Below, piece after piece: positions 35,716 through 47,534 of a DNA stretch of 64,000 bases. Below the pieces are notes generated by a model that worked only from the letters and a program-made list of their open reading frames with translations, searched no databases and was not told the DNA's origin. The position numbers and the translations under genes are program-made. Source of the stretch: Malania oleifera (lineage: Eukaryota > Streptophyta > Magnoliopsida > Santalales > Ximeniaceae); assembly GCF_029873635.1 (NCBI RefSeq), contig NC_080428.1, positions 67,451,601 through 67,515,600 on the forward strand, written 5' to 3'. Numbering within the stretch: position 1 is the first letter of the stretch; every line of letters starts with the position of its first letter.

Positions 35716-35868
35716 CTAATTGAATTCTTCCAGAGGCTGAAAACACAGATCATCATCTTCCATGACATCATAAGCAATAAAACAAGATGGTGGCTCCTCA
35801 GCTGAATCTGATTTGAGCCCACAAATTTCGTTCGAAATGAACGCAGGGCTGTTGCAATTCCCAATCAT
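35716..35868 (-). CDS. Possible small ORF or terminal exon, 50 codons
   Basis: An ATG at 35868 opens a frame of 50 codons ending at TAG 35716. The product is acidic at its end (SDSAEEPP..., AYDVMEDDDL...) and looks more protein-like than the surrounding AT-rich sequence. The frame is open a further 25 codons or so upstream, to a stop near 35945. A pyrimidine-rich 'cactctcattgcttag' just upstream could be a splice acceptor, so this may be a last exon. It lies about 300 bp past the stop of the MPSR1-like gene on the same strand, so it could be in that gene's 3' region or belong to another, lost gene. I do not recognise the protein. Confidence 0.25.
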   Translation of the reverse strand: MIGNCNSPAFISNEICGLKSDSAEEPPSCFIAYDVMEDDDLCFQPLEEFN

Positions 35869-36171
35869 TAGATTCCCATAAAATCTAAGCAATGAGAGTG
35901 AAGTTAGCTGAGAATTTCAGCAATTTCTATCGAAGAATGCATAAATTGCAACAACAAATTTAAACCCAATTACACAAAGAAAGCCCTGCTGTATCATATC
36001 TCAATTCTTCTGTTAGGTGACAATTGCGAATCATCCATTACTGGGAGAAGAAACAGCTTTCTTATTTGACACAATAGCAAAAAAAATTACAATACTTCGC
36101 TGTACAGATTATTCAAGAAAGGGGAAAATTTTCTTACAAATCCCTCTAAACCCTCAGCTAATCGTAAGAAA

Positions 36172-36837
36172 TTATGGACTTGAATCATTGGAATCATCGG
36201 AAGAACCATGATTTGAGTCCCCTCTTCTGCTACTGCCATTGAAGGAAAAACTCACCCAAATTTCCCTCTGAACCCCCCTCCTCCCTCTGCCTTCATCGTC
36301 ACCGCCATCACTGACATCCCCGTCTCCCTTCTTGCCCGCGTCTTCTTCGTCGACAGGCATCTTGTATCTGCAAACAGGGCAAGACCCATGGATCTGCAAC
36401 CACTTCCCTATGCAATTCGCGTGAAACCTGTGCTTGCAAGGCATCTCCTTGGCCTTTCCCCCAATCTCCCACTCCTCCAAACATATCACGCACTCCGCGT
36501 CCGCCTCCGCGACCTCCACCTCCGGCAAGGACTCGATGGAGGATTTGGATGCAGGCGGCTGCCCCTCCTTGCCCTGCAGCTCGCGAAGCAGAGCATCCAT
36601 GGTGGAAGAACCTTCGATCACGATCATACCTTGGGTGAAAGGGTTGATGAGGATGATCCGTTCAACTGGGCTAGCTCTATCATCTGTTTCTTCATCTGGG
36701 TCGTTCTCGCTTTGTCTTGGGGCGGATGGGTTCGCGAGGCCCAAGATGAAGGGGATAAACAGAGAGAGGTCTCTGTTTCGCGAGCTTATAAGACGCTCTA
36801 GAAAGGATGTTTCAAGTGCCTCTGTTTCAGACGCCAT
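36172..36837 (-). CDS. MPSR1: RING-H2 E3 ubiquitin ligase, MPSR1-like
   Basis: Intronless, 221 residues from the ATG at 36837. The RING-H2 domain is C116-x2-C119-x14-C134-x-H136-x2-H139-x2-C142-x10-C153-x2-C156, all eight zinc ligands present, with W147 before the last pair as in E2-binding RING domains. The N-terminal FLERLISSRNRDLSLFIPFI and the RIILINPFTQGMIVIEG block (60-76) are, as I recall, shared with Arabidopsis MPSR1 (At1g26800). That is a cytosolic ligase that ubiquitinates misfolded proteins in protein quality control. A REIWVSFSFN motif (191-200) precedes a Gly/Ser/Asp-rich tail. The frame is open 62 codons further upstream, but that part translates the CT tract and promoter-like DNA, so I chose the internal ATG. 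It appears intact and is the only clear host gene here. The function is inferred from similarity. Confidence 0.9.
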   Translation of the reverse strand: MASETEALETSFLERLISSRNRDLSLFIPFILGLANPSAPRQSENDPDEETDDRASPVERIILINPFTQGMIVIEGSSTMDALLRELQGKEGQPPASKSSIESLPEVEVAEADAECVICLEEWEIGGKAKEMPCKHRFHANCIGKWLQIHGSCPVCRYKMPVDEEDAGKKGDGDVSDGGDDEGRGRRGVQREIWVSFSFNGSSRRGDSNHGSSDDSNDSSP

Positions 36838-36859
36838 TAACAGAAATTGCAGAAAATTC

Positions 36860-36860
<1 letters not shown>

Positions 36861-36892
<32 letters not shown>
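36861..36892 (-). repeat. (CT)n tract in the 5' UTR of the MPSR1-like gene
   Basis: On the gene strand this is a run of about 15 CT units ending 24 bases before the ATG. Pyrimidine patches are common near plant transcription starts; this one probably lies in the 5' UTR. Confidence 0.75.
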
Positions 36893-36895
<3 letters not shown>

Positions 36896-36924
36896 TGGAG
36901 CTGGAGATGGAGTTGGGAAGGTGG

Positions 36925-36930
36925 ATTTAA
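36925..36930 (-). promoter_or_regulatory. Possible TATA-like box of the MPSR1-like gene
   Basis: The gene strand reads CCCTTAAATCC, 88 bases upstream of the ATG and about 33 bases before the CT tract. It is a weak match (TTAAAT) but well placed. Confidence 0.4.
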
Positions 36931-36951
36931 GGGAAGAAGACGCGCCCACGG

Positions 36952-36964
36952 GAAGGTTCTGGAA
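36952..36964 (-). promoter_or_regulatory. Perfect three-unit heat shock element
   Basis: The gene strand reads TTCCAGAACCTTC, i.e. TTC-nn-GAA-nn-TTC, the trimer site for heat shock factors. It lies 115-127 bases upstream of the ATG and about 22 bases upstream of the TATA-like box, a normal place for a working HSE. Heat induction is inferred from position and the gene's likely role. Confidence 0.7.
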
Positions 36965-37039
36965 TAATGTGCAGTAGAATGAATTGGATTGATGAGGACT
37001 TGTCTTCCCTTCTCGCCAGGCAAGGGTCATCATGTGAGG

Positions 37040-38526
37040 GTTTTATTCTCTACTGCCGATGGGCTCACGGTATTGTACGCGCCTCGAATCTCGATTTGAC
37101 AGTTGCCCGTTATTTTCTACTAGGGATGAATTTTTCTAGGCTTCACACAATGAGGCTTTTTAAAATTATATATATATTATTATTTTATTAAAAAATTATT
37201 CAAATCGAACACTGCTCGGAATCATTTTTTTCAAAAATTGTATTTTAAAATCTCATGATTTTAAATAAAATTTTGAGGAGTTACCCAATAATCAATTCAA
37301 TTAGTAGGTCAAACTCGAATTGGCTGTCAAAATTTATTTATTTAGCTTAATACTCTAAATTCATCTTGGACATTATTTATATTCCATTTTTAACTATCTT
37401 ATTAAAATATTCATGTATCCTTGAGTATCTAAATTTGTTTGGATAACTATAAAAATAACAAACAAAATTAAACCACTTCTAAAAATATATATTTGGTAGT
37501 ACTTCATGTAACAAAAATTAAAATATCAATTTTATCTTTTATATTTTAAATAAATTAAAAAATAATTCCCTCCATATCCTAGAACGCAAAAGTCATTCTT
37601 CTATTATTCTATTCTTGTGTTTGAAAATATAAATGCTCACATGGCCTTCCATCTCCCTTCGGCCGTTAAGCTCTAACTTCGTCTTCCTCTACTAGCTATG
37701 CTTTTGATCTACCATCATGCCCTTCCAGCACATGTAACTGCTCACAGGACCTACTGTCTTCCTCCGAATGTCATATTCTCGTAAATTTCCTTCTTCCAAT
37801 TGAGTATTTCGGTCAAATATGAAGGAAGTTTCATCTACATCAATTAGTTTCCACGAACAAAGAGTGTCAAAGGTTTTTATAGACGATAAAATATATACAA
37901 GGTTAGCCCAACTGCTAAGTTTCAAGTTTATAATTCCCTATAATCTCCTGTATGGATTTGTGCAAGAAATAATTTTGGTAGCAACCATACATAAATGCTG
38001 AACATATTAATATATATATATATATATTATTATTTTTGTAAAATATAATTTCCAAAATATGAATATTAGTTTTGTATTAGAGCATATTATATTTTCACTG
38101 TAAAATCCATGATTATATATCTACAATATTTATATTTGGGAATGAAGAAATGTGTGTATGGTGTTTAATAAAATGTTTGTGAGAGCTGACATGAATGACT
38201 ATATGTTTGAAATGCAGTCATAAATGTTTGAATTTAAAACACACCAAAGCCAAAAACCTTAGGAATTGGTACTCGGTTATGTCTATCAAAGTATAATGGT
38301 TGCTTGTCTCTTTTTCTGTTTGGATTACCTATGATTTTCTCTGGAGTTTATAAAGAAATTATGGTATTTCATTATTCTTAGGAATACATGGTGAAAACTT
38401 TTCTAATCTTGTCATTATGCAAAAAAAAAAAAAGTTGTCTTGCAAATTTTGGGAAATTCGATGTCAGTTCAATTTATATAAGTTTAAATAATTTGTAATT
38501 TCTTCATAGTTGTGTGTGTGTGTGTT
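37040..38526. other. Intergenic DNA upstream of the MPSR1-like gene, no gene seen
   Basis: AT-rich, with (AT)n at 38012-38027 and a GT run at 38511-38526 that abuts the next element. A 77-codon minus frame (37692-37925) lacks any motif I know and has the base use of its surroundings, so I do not call it. A short less AT-rich piece at 37640-37760 is unexplained. Confidence 0.5.
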
Positions 38527-40689
38527 TGTAGAGACTCAAACCTATGAATAAGGAAATTAAATAAGAAATGGGTAAAAAGGGAATAATGGCAGGGTTCGTT
38601 GACGAGGGCAGTATGATCGTCGACGAAGTCCCTTCAGTTCTTCATCGCCGAAATTCAAAGCGTCGTCAACGAAGAGATACCGAGCTAACCAAAGAAAATA
38701 TTAGGATGGGGTTTGTCGACAAAGGTATAGCTTCTTCTACGAACTGAGTAGCTGGCTCGTCGACGAAGGTGCCGCCTCGTCAACGAATTTGACTCAGTCA
38801 AAGGCCCTATAAATATCTTTTTCGGTTGCTTAAGGGTTAAGAAAACCCAAAAACCCTCTCTCTCTCTCTCTCTATGATTCTTCATCTTTCGTCGTCCATT
38901 TCGACGATCGGAAGTTCTTGCGTGGATCAAAAAGAGAAACTCTACAGTTATAGCGGATCAAATCGTCGTTTTGAAGATTTTTGGGATTTTTCCTAAAATC
39001 GAGGTAAGGATCTGAATTCATTTTCGATTCGGTAGATCTGTAGTAAATAAGATTATATTGAAGTATTGTTCTTCGATTTTAAGGTTTTGAGGTATTTGTG
39101 TCATAGTTTTGGATCGATTCGTTCGTACTTCAGTTTTTACGTTAAAAGGTAAGGGGATTTGTTTACATCAGTATTTTTAGAAAAAGAAACCACGAAATAT
39201 GTAGCTTATGTTTATATGTATGTATTGAATGCTTATTTGCAAAGTTTTACCGAGTATAAATGTCGATTTCTTACGATTTTTACGATTTTACGATTTTGGC
39301 AACAAAATGGGGGTTTTGGCATATGATCTCCAAATTTCTTAAAACTACTTTATTTGCATTAAAACTAAAGAAGGAAATGCTTGAAACTCTTAATAGCAGC
39401 AGAAATGATATTTTACGAACCAGTTATATGAAATGTATATATGTGATCAAATAAGTGTGACGTATGATATGAATTGAATCTATACCGATTTGAGATGCAT
39501 GTATATAAACTATAGGGACTACAGTTCCAAGTGATTATCAAGAAATGCATAAAACAAGTTCCGGTTAGATACCGTACCAAGTATGAGAAAAGGGTAAAAG
39601 AGGTTACGAGCCGATTTTTACCACAGTATGAATGAAAGTATGCATATATGAGATTTTGAAAATACTGGAATTGCACAAGTTATTATGTTTTAATGTAAAT
39701 TCTATATATGATATTGGGACCACAACTTGTCTCAAAAGTATATAAAGCCTTAAAAATCTTATATTATGTAGGCTCGGTACTATTCCCAAAACAGAGGTAC
39801 AGTGCAACCCCATATGGTTATTGTTCAGTGTGGGTACCTAGTAGTAGGCTTGGTAAGAAAGGCCACTGGTCAAAAGGGATCGGGGTGGTGATGGCCAAGT
39901 TGGACTGCAGAATGATAGGATACCTGACGATGCCTGTACGTACAGGGCTCGATTAGTGTTTTCTTGGCACATAACAATTGCCACGGGGAGTTACTAGCAT
40001 AGTTACGATAGTTTCTAGCTGGACGGTGTTCTAAATATGCATATACATGATTTAAAGGCTTTAATAGGCAAAGTCACAGGTCTAAGTACCGGGCGAAGGG
40101 ATTGTACAATGTATGGGCTTGTACCCTACCCTAACCTCAGGAACTCTCACTTGTAACGATGCTGGGTTTTATATTATCAGGGAATTATATATGTACTATA
40201 TATATACATTACAGTATTGAGAACGTGCAATCTAGGTAACTGTTTTCAAACTATATAGTCACACAATGATGTAATATCTTACTCCGTACTGAGAAGTGTC
40301 TCACCCCAATCTTACAACCTTTCTTTCAGGAGTTACAGGAAATCGGTTCTAATCTTCTAAAAAGACTGTGGAGTGTAGCGTCTGGTTAGCTGACGTAAGT
40401 TTTGTATGAGTTCTAGGTTGTTTAACCAGTATGAGTTTCTTTTTGGGAATGTAATACAATTTATGTTTTACGTACGGTTGGATGTATGTAAGGAACATTT
40501 AGATACTCTGGTATGTCTATTAGAATCCATATAAATGTTTATGTTTTTCGTAATATATAAGAGTACAAATCATTATGAAATACCCGCATGTTCCTGTTTA
40601 AGTCGGGTAGATATGTATGTTATCAGGATTTGTACAAATTATGTATGTATGTAGCACTCTGGGGATGTATAAAGGGTCGGGACATTACA
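38527..40689 (+). repeat. Gypsy-2a 5' LTR
   Basis: TGTAGAGACTC... to ...GTCGGGACATTACA, 2163 bp. Palindrome array 38590-38790, TATAAATA 38808-38815, CT tract 38857-38872, 'actgagaagtgtctcacccc' 40288-40308. A 'ggtaccta...ggtaagaaaggccactgg' segment (39830-39870) takes the place of the usual 'cttcgggccgcac' block. Confidence 0.9.
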
Positions 40690-40692
40690 GTT

Positions 40693-40704
40693 TGGTATTA
40701 GAGC
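40693..40704 (+). other. Gypsy-2a primer-binding site
   Basis: TGGTATTAGAGC, one base from the tRNA-Met PBS, three bases after the LTR end. Confidence 0.85.
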
Positions 40705-41079
40705 CCATAGTCAGTCGGGAGTGTGATATTAATTGCATTGTCTAGTTATGGATATGCTCAGAGCTTAGGTTGTTAGGTTCTGTAGATAAGACTATACCAG
40801 AGTTTAGGATGTGAGTATGATTTTCGGGTTTAGCTTAGTATACTTGGGGTCCATTGACAGACTTCTGTTTTTTTCTGGATCATTCGAAAGGGTTCAAAAA
40901 ATCGCGGCAATCTATTGGCGAATTTGTTTCTATGTGGAAGGGTGGAACTCGAGTAGGGATGAAATGTGAGTCACTAGAGTACATCGGTACTAGGAATGCG
41001 ATTATGGGAAGTGAGTTTGTAGTATTGCAATATTAGTTGGTTAAGCTTCTAATCGATGTTTCTCAATTGCTTCTTCAGG
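40705..41079 (+). mobile_element. Gypsy-2a untranslated leader
   Basis: Non-coding stretch between PBS and gag start. A 60-codon frame within it has no gag-like content. Confidence 0.6.
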
Positions 41080-44000
41080 ATGGAATCTAGGGATATTACT
41101 GCCAATGTTGGAGGCAGTAGTAGTGAAGGTGTTGGCCATGAGGCTGGCAGTGACTCTACTAGTGTACTATGAGACTTCGCTCAGCAGCTTATGATTGAGG
41201 TTGTTCAGATGAATAAGGGTTAGGATCGAACCCTTGCAGAGTTGGGATGCTCCATCAACCAGTTTACACGACTAAAACCTCTTGTCTTCATGGGGAGTGC
41301 GGATCCAATTCGGGCTAAGAATTGGATCGGGGAGATTGAGAAGATTCTAGACGTCCTGAACTACACTGAGAAGCAGAAGGTAGCCTTTACGACGTTCAAG
41401 ATGATGGGTAAAGCAAAGAGGTGGTGGAAGTCAGTTAAGATGCTTGAAGAGCATCGACCTACTCCTATGGTTTTGACGTGGGCTCAGTTCAAAGATTTAT
41501 TCTTTGAACAGTATTTTCTAGTCATGGTCAAAAATGCCAAGATGGAGGAATTCATGACTCTAGAGCAGGGGCAGCTGTTGGTTTAGCATTATGCTTCCAG
41601 ATTTTAGGAGCTATCTCGATTTGCTCCATTCATGATTCTAGATGAGTCAAAGAAGGCTTGTAAGTTTCAGAGGGGCCTGAAGAAGGAGATCAAGAAGCAG
41701 ACTGTGATATGGCAGATGCAGGACTTTGTCACTTTGGTTGACAAAGCCACAGTAGTAGAGGAAATTTTGCAGGAGGACCTTAAGATTCAAGTTCTGAAGA
41801 AGAGACCTGGACCTTCTAGTTCTTATGGAGGGGCAAAGTAGGGCCACTGGAAAAAGAACAGTAGTGGCTCTTCTTAGAGTACCGCAACTACTTCGGCTTG
41901 TTCCAAGTGTGGGAGACCTCACTTAGGAATGTATTTGTCGGGTTCTAGAGCTTGTTTTCGTTGTCATAGGATGGGACATCAGAAGAAAGATTGTCGCATG
42001 TTGATGAACAGCAGAGTTCCACAGCAGTCATATGGAGGAGGTTCTCAGGCATATAGGGGTGGTCAGCAAGGGGGGACAGCCCAAGCTAAGGTGTACTCCC
42101 TGGCTCCTGGTGAGGCAGAGAATGCATGAGATGTTGTCACAAGTACCATTTACATGCTTTTCAATAAAGTTGTTGTACTATTTGACTTAGAGGCAACGCA
42201 TTCCTTTATCTCCCGAAGATTTGTTAAACTGTGTGGAATTGAGACTCAACAGCTAAGTTATGAACTGGTAGTGGCTACGCCTTTAAGGTCAATAGTCGTA
42301 TGTAGTAGGGTAATCCGTGACTTTCCAGTAGAAATTTAGGAGAGTGTACTACTAGTTAGTCTTATTGTGTTTGATGTGCATGACTTCGATATTATTCTGG
42401 GTATGGACTGATTGTCTGCCAATTATGCCAATATCGATTGTCATAGGAGAGAAGTGGTGTTTAGATCTCTAGGAAAGCAGGAATTTAGATTCTTAGGGTC
42501 GTGTTTGCGCTCCACACCATGGATCCTTTTAGCTTTGCAGGCTGGTAGATTGCTTTGGGAGGGATGCCAAGGGTATCTGGCATTTGTGAAAGACACGCCA
42601 GCAAGGGAAGGTGAACTCGAGAAGATGCCTGTTGTGTGCGAGTTCCCAGATGTATTTCCAGAAGATTTGCCGAGATTACCTCCAGATCGTGAGGTGGAGT
42701 TTGGTATAGAGTTAGCTCTAAGTACGGCGCTGATATAAAAAGTTTCATATCGTATGGCTCTAGCTGAACTTAGAGAGTTGAAAGAACAGCTTCAGGAGTT
42801 GCTAGATAGGGGGTACATTCGACCAAATGTTTCTCTTTAGGGACCATCAGTGCTATTTTTGAAGAAGAAGGATGGGTCGATGACGATGTGCATTGACTAC
42901 AGATAACTTAACAAGGTAACGATAAAGAACAAATACTCGTTACCCAAGATCGATGAACTGTTTGACCAGCTTCAGGGCACGTAGATCTTCTCTAAGATCG
43001 ATCTACGGTCTGGGTATCACCAGCTGAAGGTGAAAATAGAGGATGTTCCAAATACAGTTTTTCGAACTTAGTACAGCCATTAAGAATTCATGGTTATGCC
43101 ATTCAGTCTGACAAATGCACCTGCAGCATTTATGGATTTGATGAACCGGGTCTTTCATGAATACTTAGACTAGTTCGTTGTGGTGCTTATAGATGACATC
43201 CTAGTATATTCTAGGATTGCTGCAGAGCATAAAGTTCATCTGAGGCTAGTATTGCAAGCGCTTAGGGATAAGAGGTTATACACTAAACTGAAGAAATGCG
43301 AGTTCTGGCTGGAACATATTGCATTTCTAGGGCATGTAGTATCCAAAGAAGGAGTATCAGTGGATCCGAGTAAGATAGAGGCAGTAGTGGATTAGGTGAG
43401 ACTGAAGAATGTTCAGGAGGTCAGAAGTTTTCTAGGTCTTGCAAGTTACTACCGTCGTTTTGTAGAAGGGTTCTCCAGTTTAGCAGGTCCATTGACATGA
43501 CTCACGAGGAAGAATGTCAGGTATGATTGGACTGATGAGTGCGAATGACATATTTGTTATCTACACTAACGCCCCTAAGAAGGGTCTCGGCTGTGTTATA
43601 ATGCAACAGGGCAGGGTGGTTGCTTACGCTTCTTGTCAACTCAAAGAGTACGAGAAGAACTACTCGACACATTATATGGAATTGGAAGCTGTATTATTTG
43701 CATTGAAAATTTGGAGGAACTAACTATATGGTGAAAGGTGCAAGATTTTTACTGACCATAAAAGTCTTAAGTACATTTTCACCTAGAAAGAGCTGAACAT
43801 GAGACAACGTAGGTGGCTTGACTTGATAAAAGACTATGACTGTACTATTAGCTATCACCCAAGAAAAGCAAATGTGATAGCTAATGTTCTGAGTCAGAAT
43901 TCAGTTGATGTGTCAATCTCAGCAGTGGGAGTTCAACATCAGATTTGTATGGACTTGGAAAGGTTGGGCTTGGAAGTAGTAGAAGGAAATCATCAGGTTG

Positions 44001-45444
44001 TTCTTGTTAGCTTGGTGGTACAACCAACCTTATAGGAGAGGAACCGAGTAGTGCAGAAGGAGGATCCAGAGCTTGTTGAGGTTATGAAAGGAGTCCATAG
44101 TGGGTTAAAGCCGGATTTCAGTATGTCTAGTGATGGGATATTGAGATTTAACAATAGGGTATGCGTACCAGGTGAGTTCGGGATTAAACGGGTTATTTTA
44201 GAGAAGACACACCATTTGCTCTACATCATACATCCTGGCAATACGAAGATGTATTGGAACCTGAGGGAATCTTTCTGGTAGTCAAACACGAAAAGAGACA
44301 TCACCCAATTCGTAGAGCAGTGTCTAACATGTCAGCAGGTAAGGGCAGAGCACTAGAGGCCAGCAGGACCACTTCAACCACTTGACATCCCTAAGTGGAA
44401 GTGGGAGCACATCTCGATGGATTTTGTGACGGGGTTACCTGCGACGGTGCATGGGTAGAATGTCATATGGGTTGTAGTTGATCGGTTGACAAAGATTGCG
44501 CATTTCATTCCAATCAGAGTCAGCTACTTGTTGAATAGGCTGGCTGAGCTATATGTGTAGGAGATTGTACAACTCTATGGTGTCCTTGTTTTTATTATTT
44601 CAAATCGAGATCCATGTTTTACGTTTCATTTCTAGAAGAGTCTACAGGATGCCTTGGGATGACAATTGACATTCAGTACGTCTTTTCACTCGCAGACGGA
44701 TGGGCAGTCTAAGAGGACTATTTAGACGATAAAGGATATGTTGCAGGCTTCTGTACTAGATTTTGGTGATAGTTGGATACATTATCTACCGCTTGTTGAG
44801 TTTGCGTATAACAACAGTTACCAGACCAGCATAGAGATGGCACCTTATGAGGCATTGTATGGTCGTCAGTGTCGATCTCCGTTGTACTGGGATCAGGTAG
44901 GTGAGTGGCAGATACTGGGTCTGGAACTGATTCAGCAAGCCTCTACAAAGGTCGAGTTGATTAGGGAGAGAATTAAGACAGCTCAGAGTCAGCAGAAGAG
45001 TTATGCTGATACTCGTCGACGAGAGCTGAAATTTGAGGTAAAAGATATGGTGTTTCTAAATATCGCTCCAATGGAAGGGGTGATGAGGTTCAGAAAGAAA
45101 GGGAAGCTAAGTCCCCGGTATATTGGGCCTTTCGAGATTATGGAAAGGATAGGTTCGATTACTTATCAAGTGACTTTACCCCTAACATTATCTAGAGTCC
45201 ATGACGCGTTCCACGTGTCAGTGCTGAGGAAGTAGTGTTGAGTTTCGAACCTCTAGAGATCAGTGATGTTTTATTATATGAGGAGGTACCAATGCATGTG
45301 TTAGATCAGAAAGTTCAGCAATTACAGAATAAGGAAATACCGCTAGTGAAGGTATTGTGACGGAACCACGTAGTGGAAGAAGCTTCATGGGAGTTAGAAG
45401 CTGAGATACGTCAGAAGTATCCTCAGTTGTTCAGAGACGGATGA
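41080..45444 (+). pseudogene. gag-pol: Gypsy-2a gag-pol polyprotein, heavily broken
   Basis: From the ATG of MESRDIT at 41080 to a stop after QLFRDG. Capsid core about 41270-41800. The zinc knuckle CFRCHRMGHQKKDC (41953-41994) keeps all four ligands. Protease near 42184 has DLEA where DSGA is expected. Reverse transcriptase about 42640-43210 has LIDD (FIDD is usual). RNase H keeps TDHKSL (about 43753). Integrase about 44200-44850 keeps the DFVTG aspartate, but the second aspartate region reads SNRDPCF. A chromodomain-like end (VVEEASWELE) closes it. I count about 28 in-frame stops, about 19 of them TAG, plus a frameshift near 43535. TAG often stands where related elements have Gln or Trp. No active protein is expected. 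Confidence 0.92.
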
Positions 45445-45702
45445 GTTAGTCAAGTAAGTGAATGTATGTATGTTAGTATGTTTAGTAAGTAAATATGATC
45501 TTCAGGAGAGTTTTGTATGTATATTGTAAGCTCCCGAAGCTATATGTTGTAACCACGGTATTCCTCCGCCATAAGTGAGGGTATGTAATAAACTTGGGTC
45601 GGAGCCGCTATGTGGGTTGTTGTCAACTCTTTAATAGGACTAAGTCGTAAGTGTAAAATATGTGTAGTATCTAATAGCAAATTTCAAGGGCGAATTTTTT
45701 AT

Positions 45703-45714
45703 AAGGAGGGGAGA
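45703..45714 (+). other. Gypsy-2a polypurine tract
   Basis: AAGGAGGGGAGA immediately before the 3' LTR start TGTAAAGACTC at 45716. Confidence 0.85.
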
Positions 45715-45715
45715 T

Positions 45716-47534
45716 TGTAAAGACTCGAACCTATAAATAAGGAAAATAAATAAGAAAGGGGTAAAAAGGGAATAACAATAGGGTTCATCGATGAGGGCAG
45801 TATGCTCATCGACAAAGTCCATTCAGTTCTTTGTCACCGAAATTCAGAGCACTGTTGACGAAGAGATACCGAGCGAACCAAAGAAAATATCTAGATGGGG
45901 TTCGTCGACTAAGGTATATATAACTTCGTCTACGAAATGAGTGGCTGGCTCGTCAACGAAGGCGTTGCCTCATCGACGAATTTGACTTGGTCAAAGGCAA
46001 TATAAATATCATTTTTGGTTGCTTAAGGGTTAAGAAAACCTAAGAGCTCTCTCTCTCTCTAGAACCAACGAGCTCTCTCTCTTTCTACGATTCTTCGTCG
46101 TTTGTCGTTCGTTTCGACAATTGGAAGTTCCGGTGTGGATCAGAAGGATAACCTTTACAGTTATAGCATATCAGATCGTCGTTTTGAAGATTTTTGGGAT
46201 TTTCCCTAAAACCTAGGTAAGGATCTGAATTCATTTTCGATTTGGTAGATCTGTAGTAAATAGGATTATATTGAAGTATTGTTCTTCGATTTTTAGGTTT
46301 TGAGGTATCTGTGTCGTAGTTTTGGATCGATTCGTTCATGCTTCAGTTTTTACGTTAAAAGGTAAGGGGATTTGTTTACATCAGTATTTTTTGAAAAAGA
46401 AACCACGAAATATGTAGCTTATATTTATATGTATGTATTGACTGTTTATTTGCAAAGTTTTACCAGATATATATGCCGATTTTTATGGTTTTACGATTTT
46501 ACGATTTTGACAAAAAAATGGGGTTTTTGGCATATGATCTCCAAATTTTTTAAAACTACTTTATTTCCATTAAAACTAAAGTAGGAGTGCTTGAAACTCT
46601 TAATAGCAACAGAAATGATATTTTACGAATCAGTTTATATGAAATGTATATATGTGATCAAATAAGTGTGACGTATGATATGAATTGAATCTATACCGAT
46701 TTGAGATGTATGTATATGAACTATTGGGACTACGGTTCCAAGTGATTATCAAGAAATGCAGAAAATAGGTGTCGGTTAGATACCGTGCCAAGTATGAGAA
46801 AAGGGTAAAATCGAGAGGTTATGAGCCGGTTTTTATCATAGTATGAATGAAAGTATGCATGAATGAGATTGTGAAAATACTGGAATTGCATAGGTTATTA
46901 TATTTTAATGTAAATTGTATATATGATATTGGGACTGCAACTTGTCTCAATAGTATATAAAGCCTTAAAAAGCTTATATTATGTAGGCTCGGTACCGTTG
47001 CCAAAACAGAGGTACAGTGCAACCACACGTAGTTATTGTTCAGTGTGGGTACCTAGTAGTAGGCTTGGTAAGAAGGGTCACTGGTCAAAAGAGATCAGGG
47101 TGGTGATGGCCAAGTTGGACTGCAGTATGATAGGATGCCTGACGATGCTTGTACGTATAGGGCTCGATAAGTGTTTTCTTAGTGCACAACCCTTGCCACG
47201 GGGAGTTACTGGCATAGTTACAATAGTTTCGAGCTGGACGGTATTCTAAATATGCATATACATGATTTAAAGGCTTTACTGGGCAGAGTCATGGGTCTGA
47301 GTGCCGGGCAAAGGGATCGTACAGTGTATGGACCTGTACCCTACCCTAACCTCAGGAACTCTCACTTGTAACGATGTTGGGTTTTATATTATCAGGGAAT
47401 TATATATGTACTATATATATACATTACAGTATTGAGAACGTGTAATCTAGGTAACTATTTTCAAATAAAAATATAACTGTACAGTCACACACTGATGTAA
47501 TTTTTTTCCTCCTTACTGAGAAGTGTCTGACCCC
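45716..47534 (+). repeat. Gypsy-2a 3' LTR, truncated
   Basis: It follows the 5' LTR closely up to 'cttactgagaagtgtctgacccc', then switches to 'tgtgcaggagatagtgcagc', which is integrase sequence. TATAAATA is at 46001-46008. The last part of the LTR is missing. Confidence 0.88.

Larger units (their letters stand above)
38527..47534 (+). mobile_element. Gypsy-2a: Ty3/gypsy element with truncated 3' LTR
   Basis: It has a 5' LTR (38527-40689), a PBS (40693-40704), a decayed gag-pol (41080-45444), a PPT (45703-45714) and a 3' LTR from 45716 that stops at 47534, about 340 bp short, in the middle of the conserved 'GTCT-ACCCC' block. Integrase sequence of another element begins there. The two LTRs are much more alike than those of gypsy-1, so it is younger. 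With the 3' end lost, no target-site repeat can be tested (left flank GTGTT). Confidence 0.88.

Noticed and set aside
36388-36895. Plus-strand frames of 137 and 153 codons over the RING gene
   Set aside because: They are antisense shadows of the RING-H2 coding sequence.
36838-37023. 62-codon N-terminal extension of the RING-H2 protein
   Set aside because: It would translate the CT tract, the TATA-like box and the heat shock element, and ends at a hydrophobic Leu/Ser run coded by CT repeats. MPSR1 relatives start near the internal ATG at 36837.
37692-37925. 77-codon minus frame
   Set aside because: No motif recognised, composition like the surrounding DNA, and no splice or promoter context.
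5891-40704. tRNA-Met genes suggested by TGGTATCAGAGC motifs
   Set aside because: Only the 12-base PBS is present; no cloverleaf or A and B boxes surround it.
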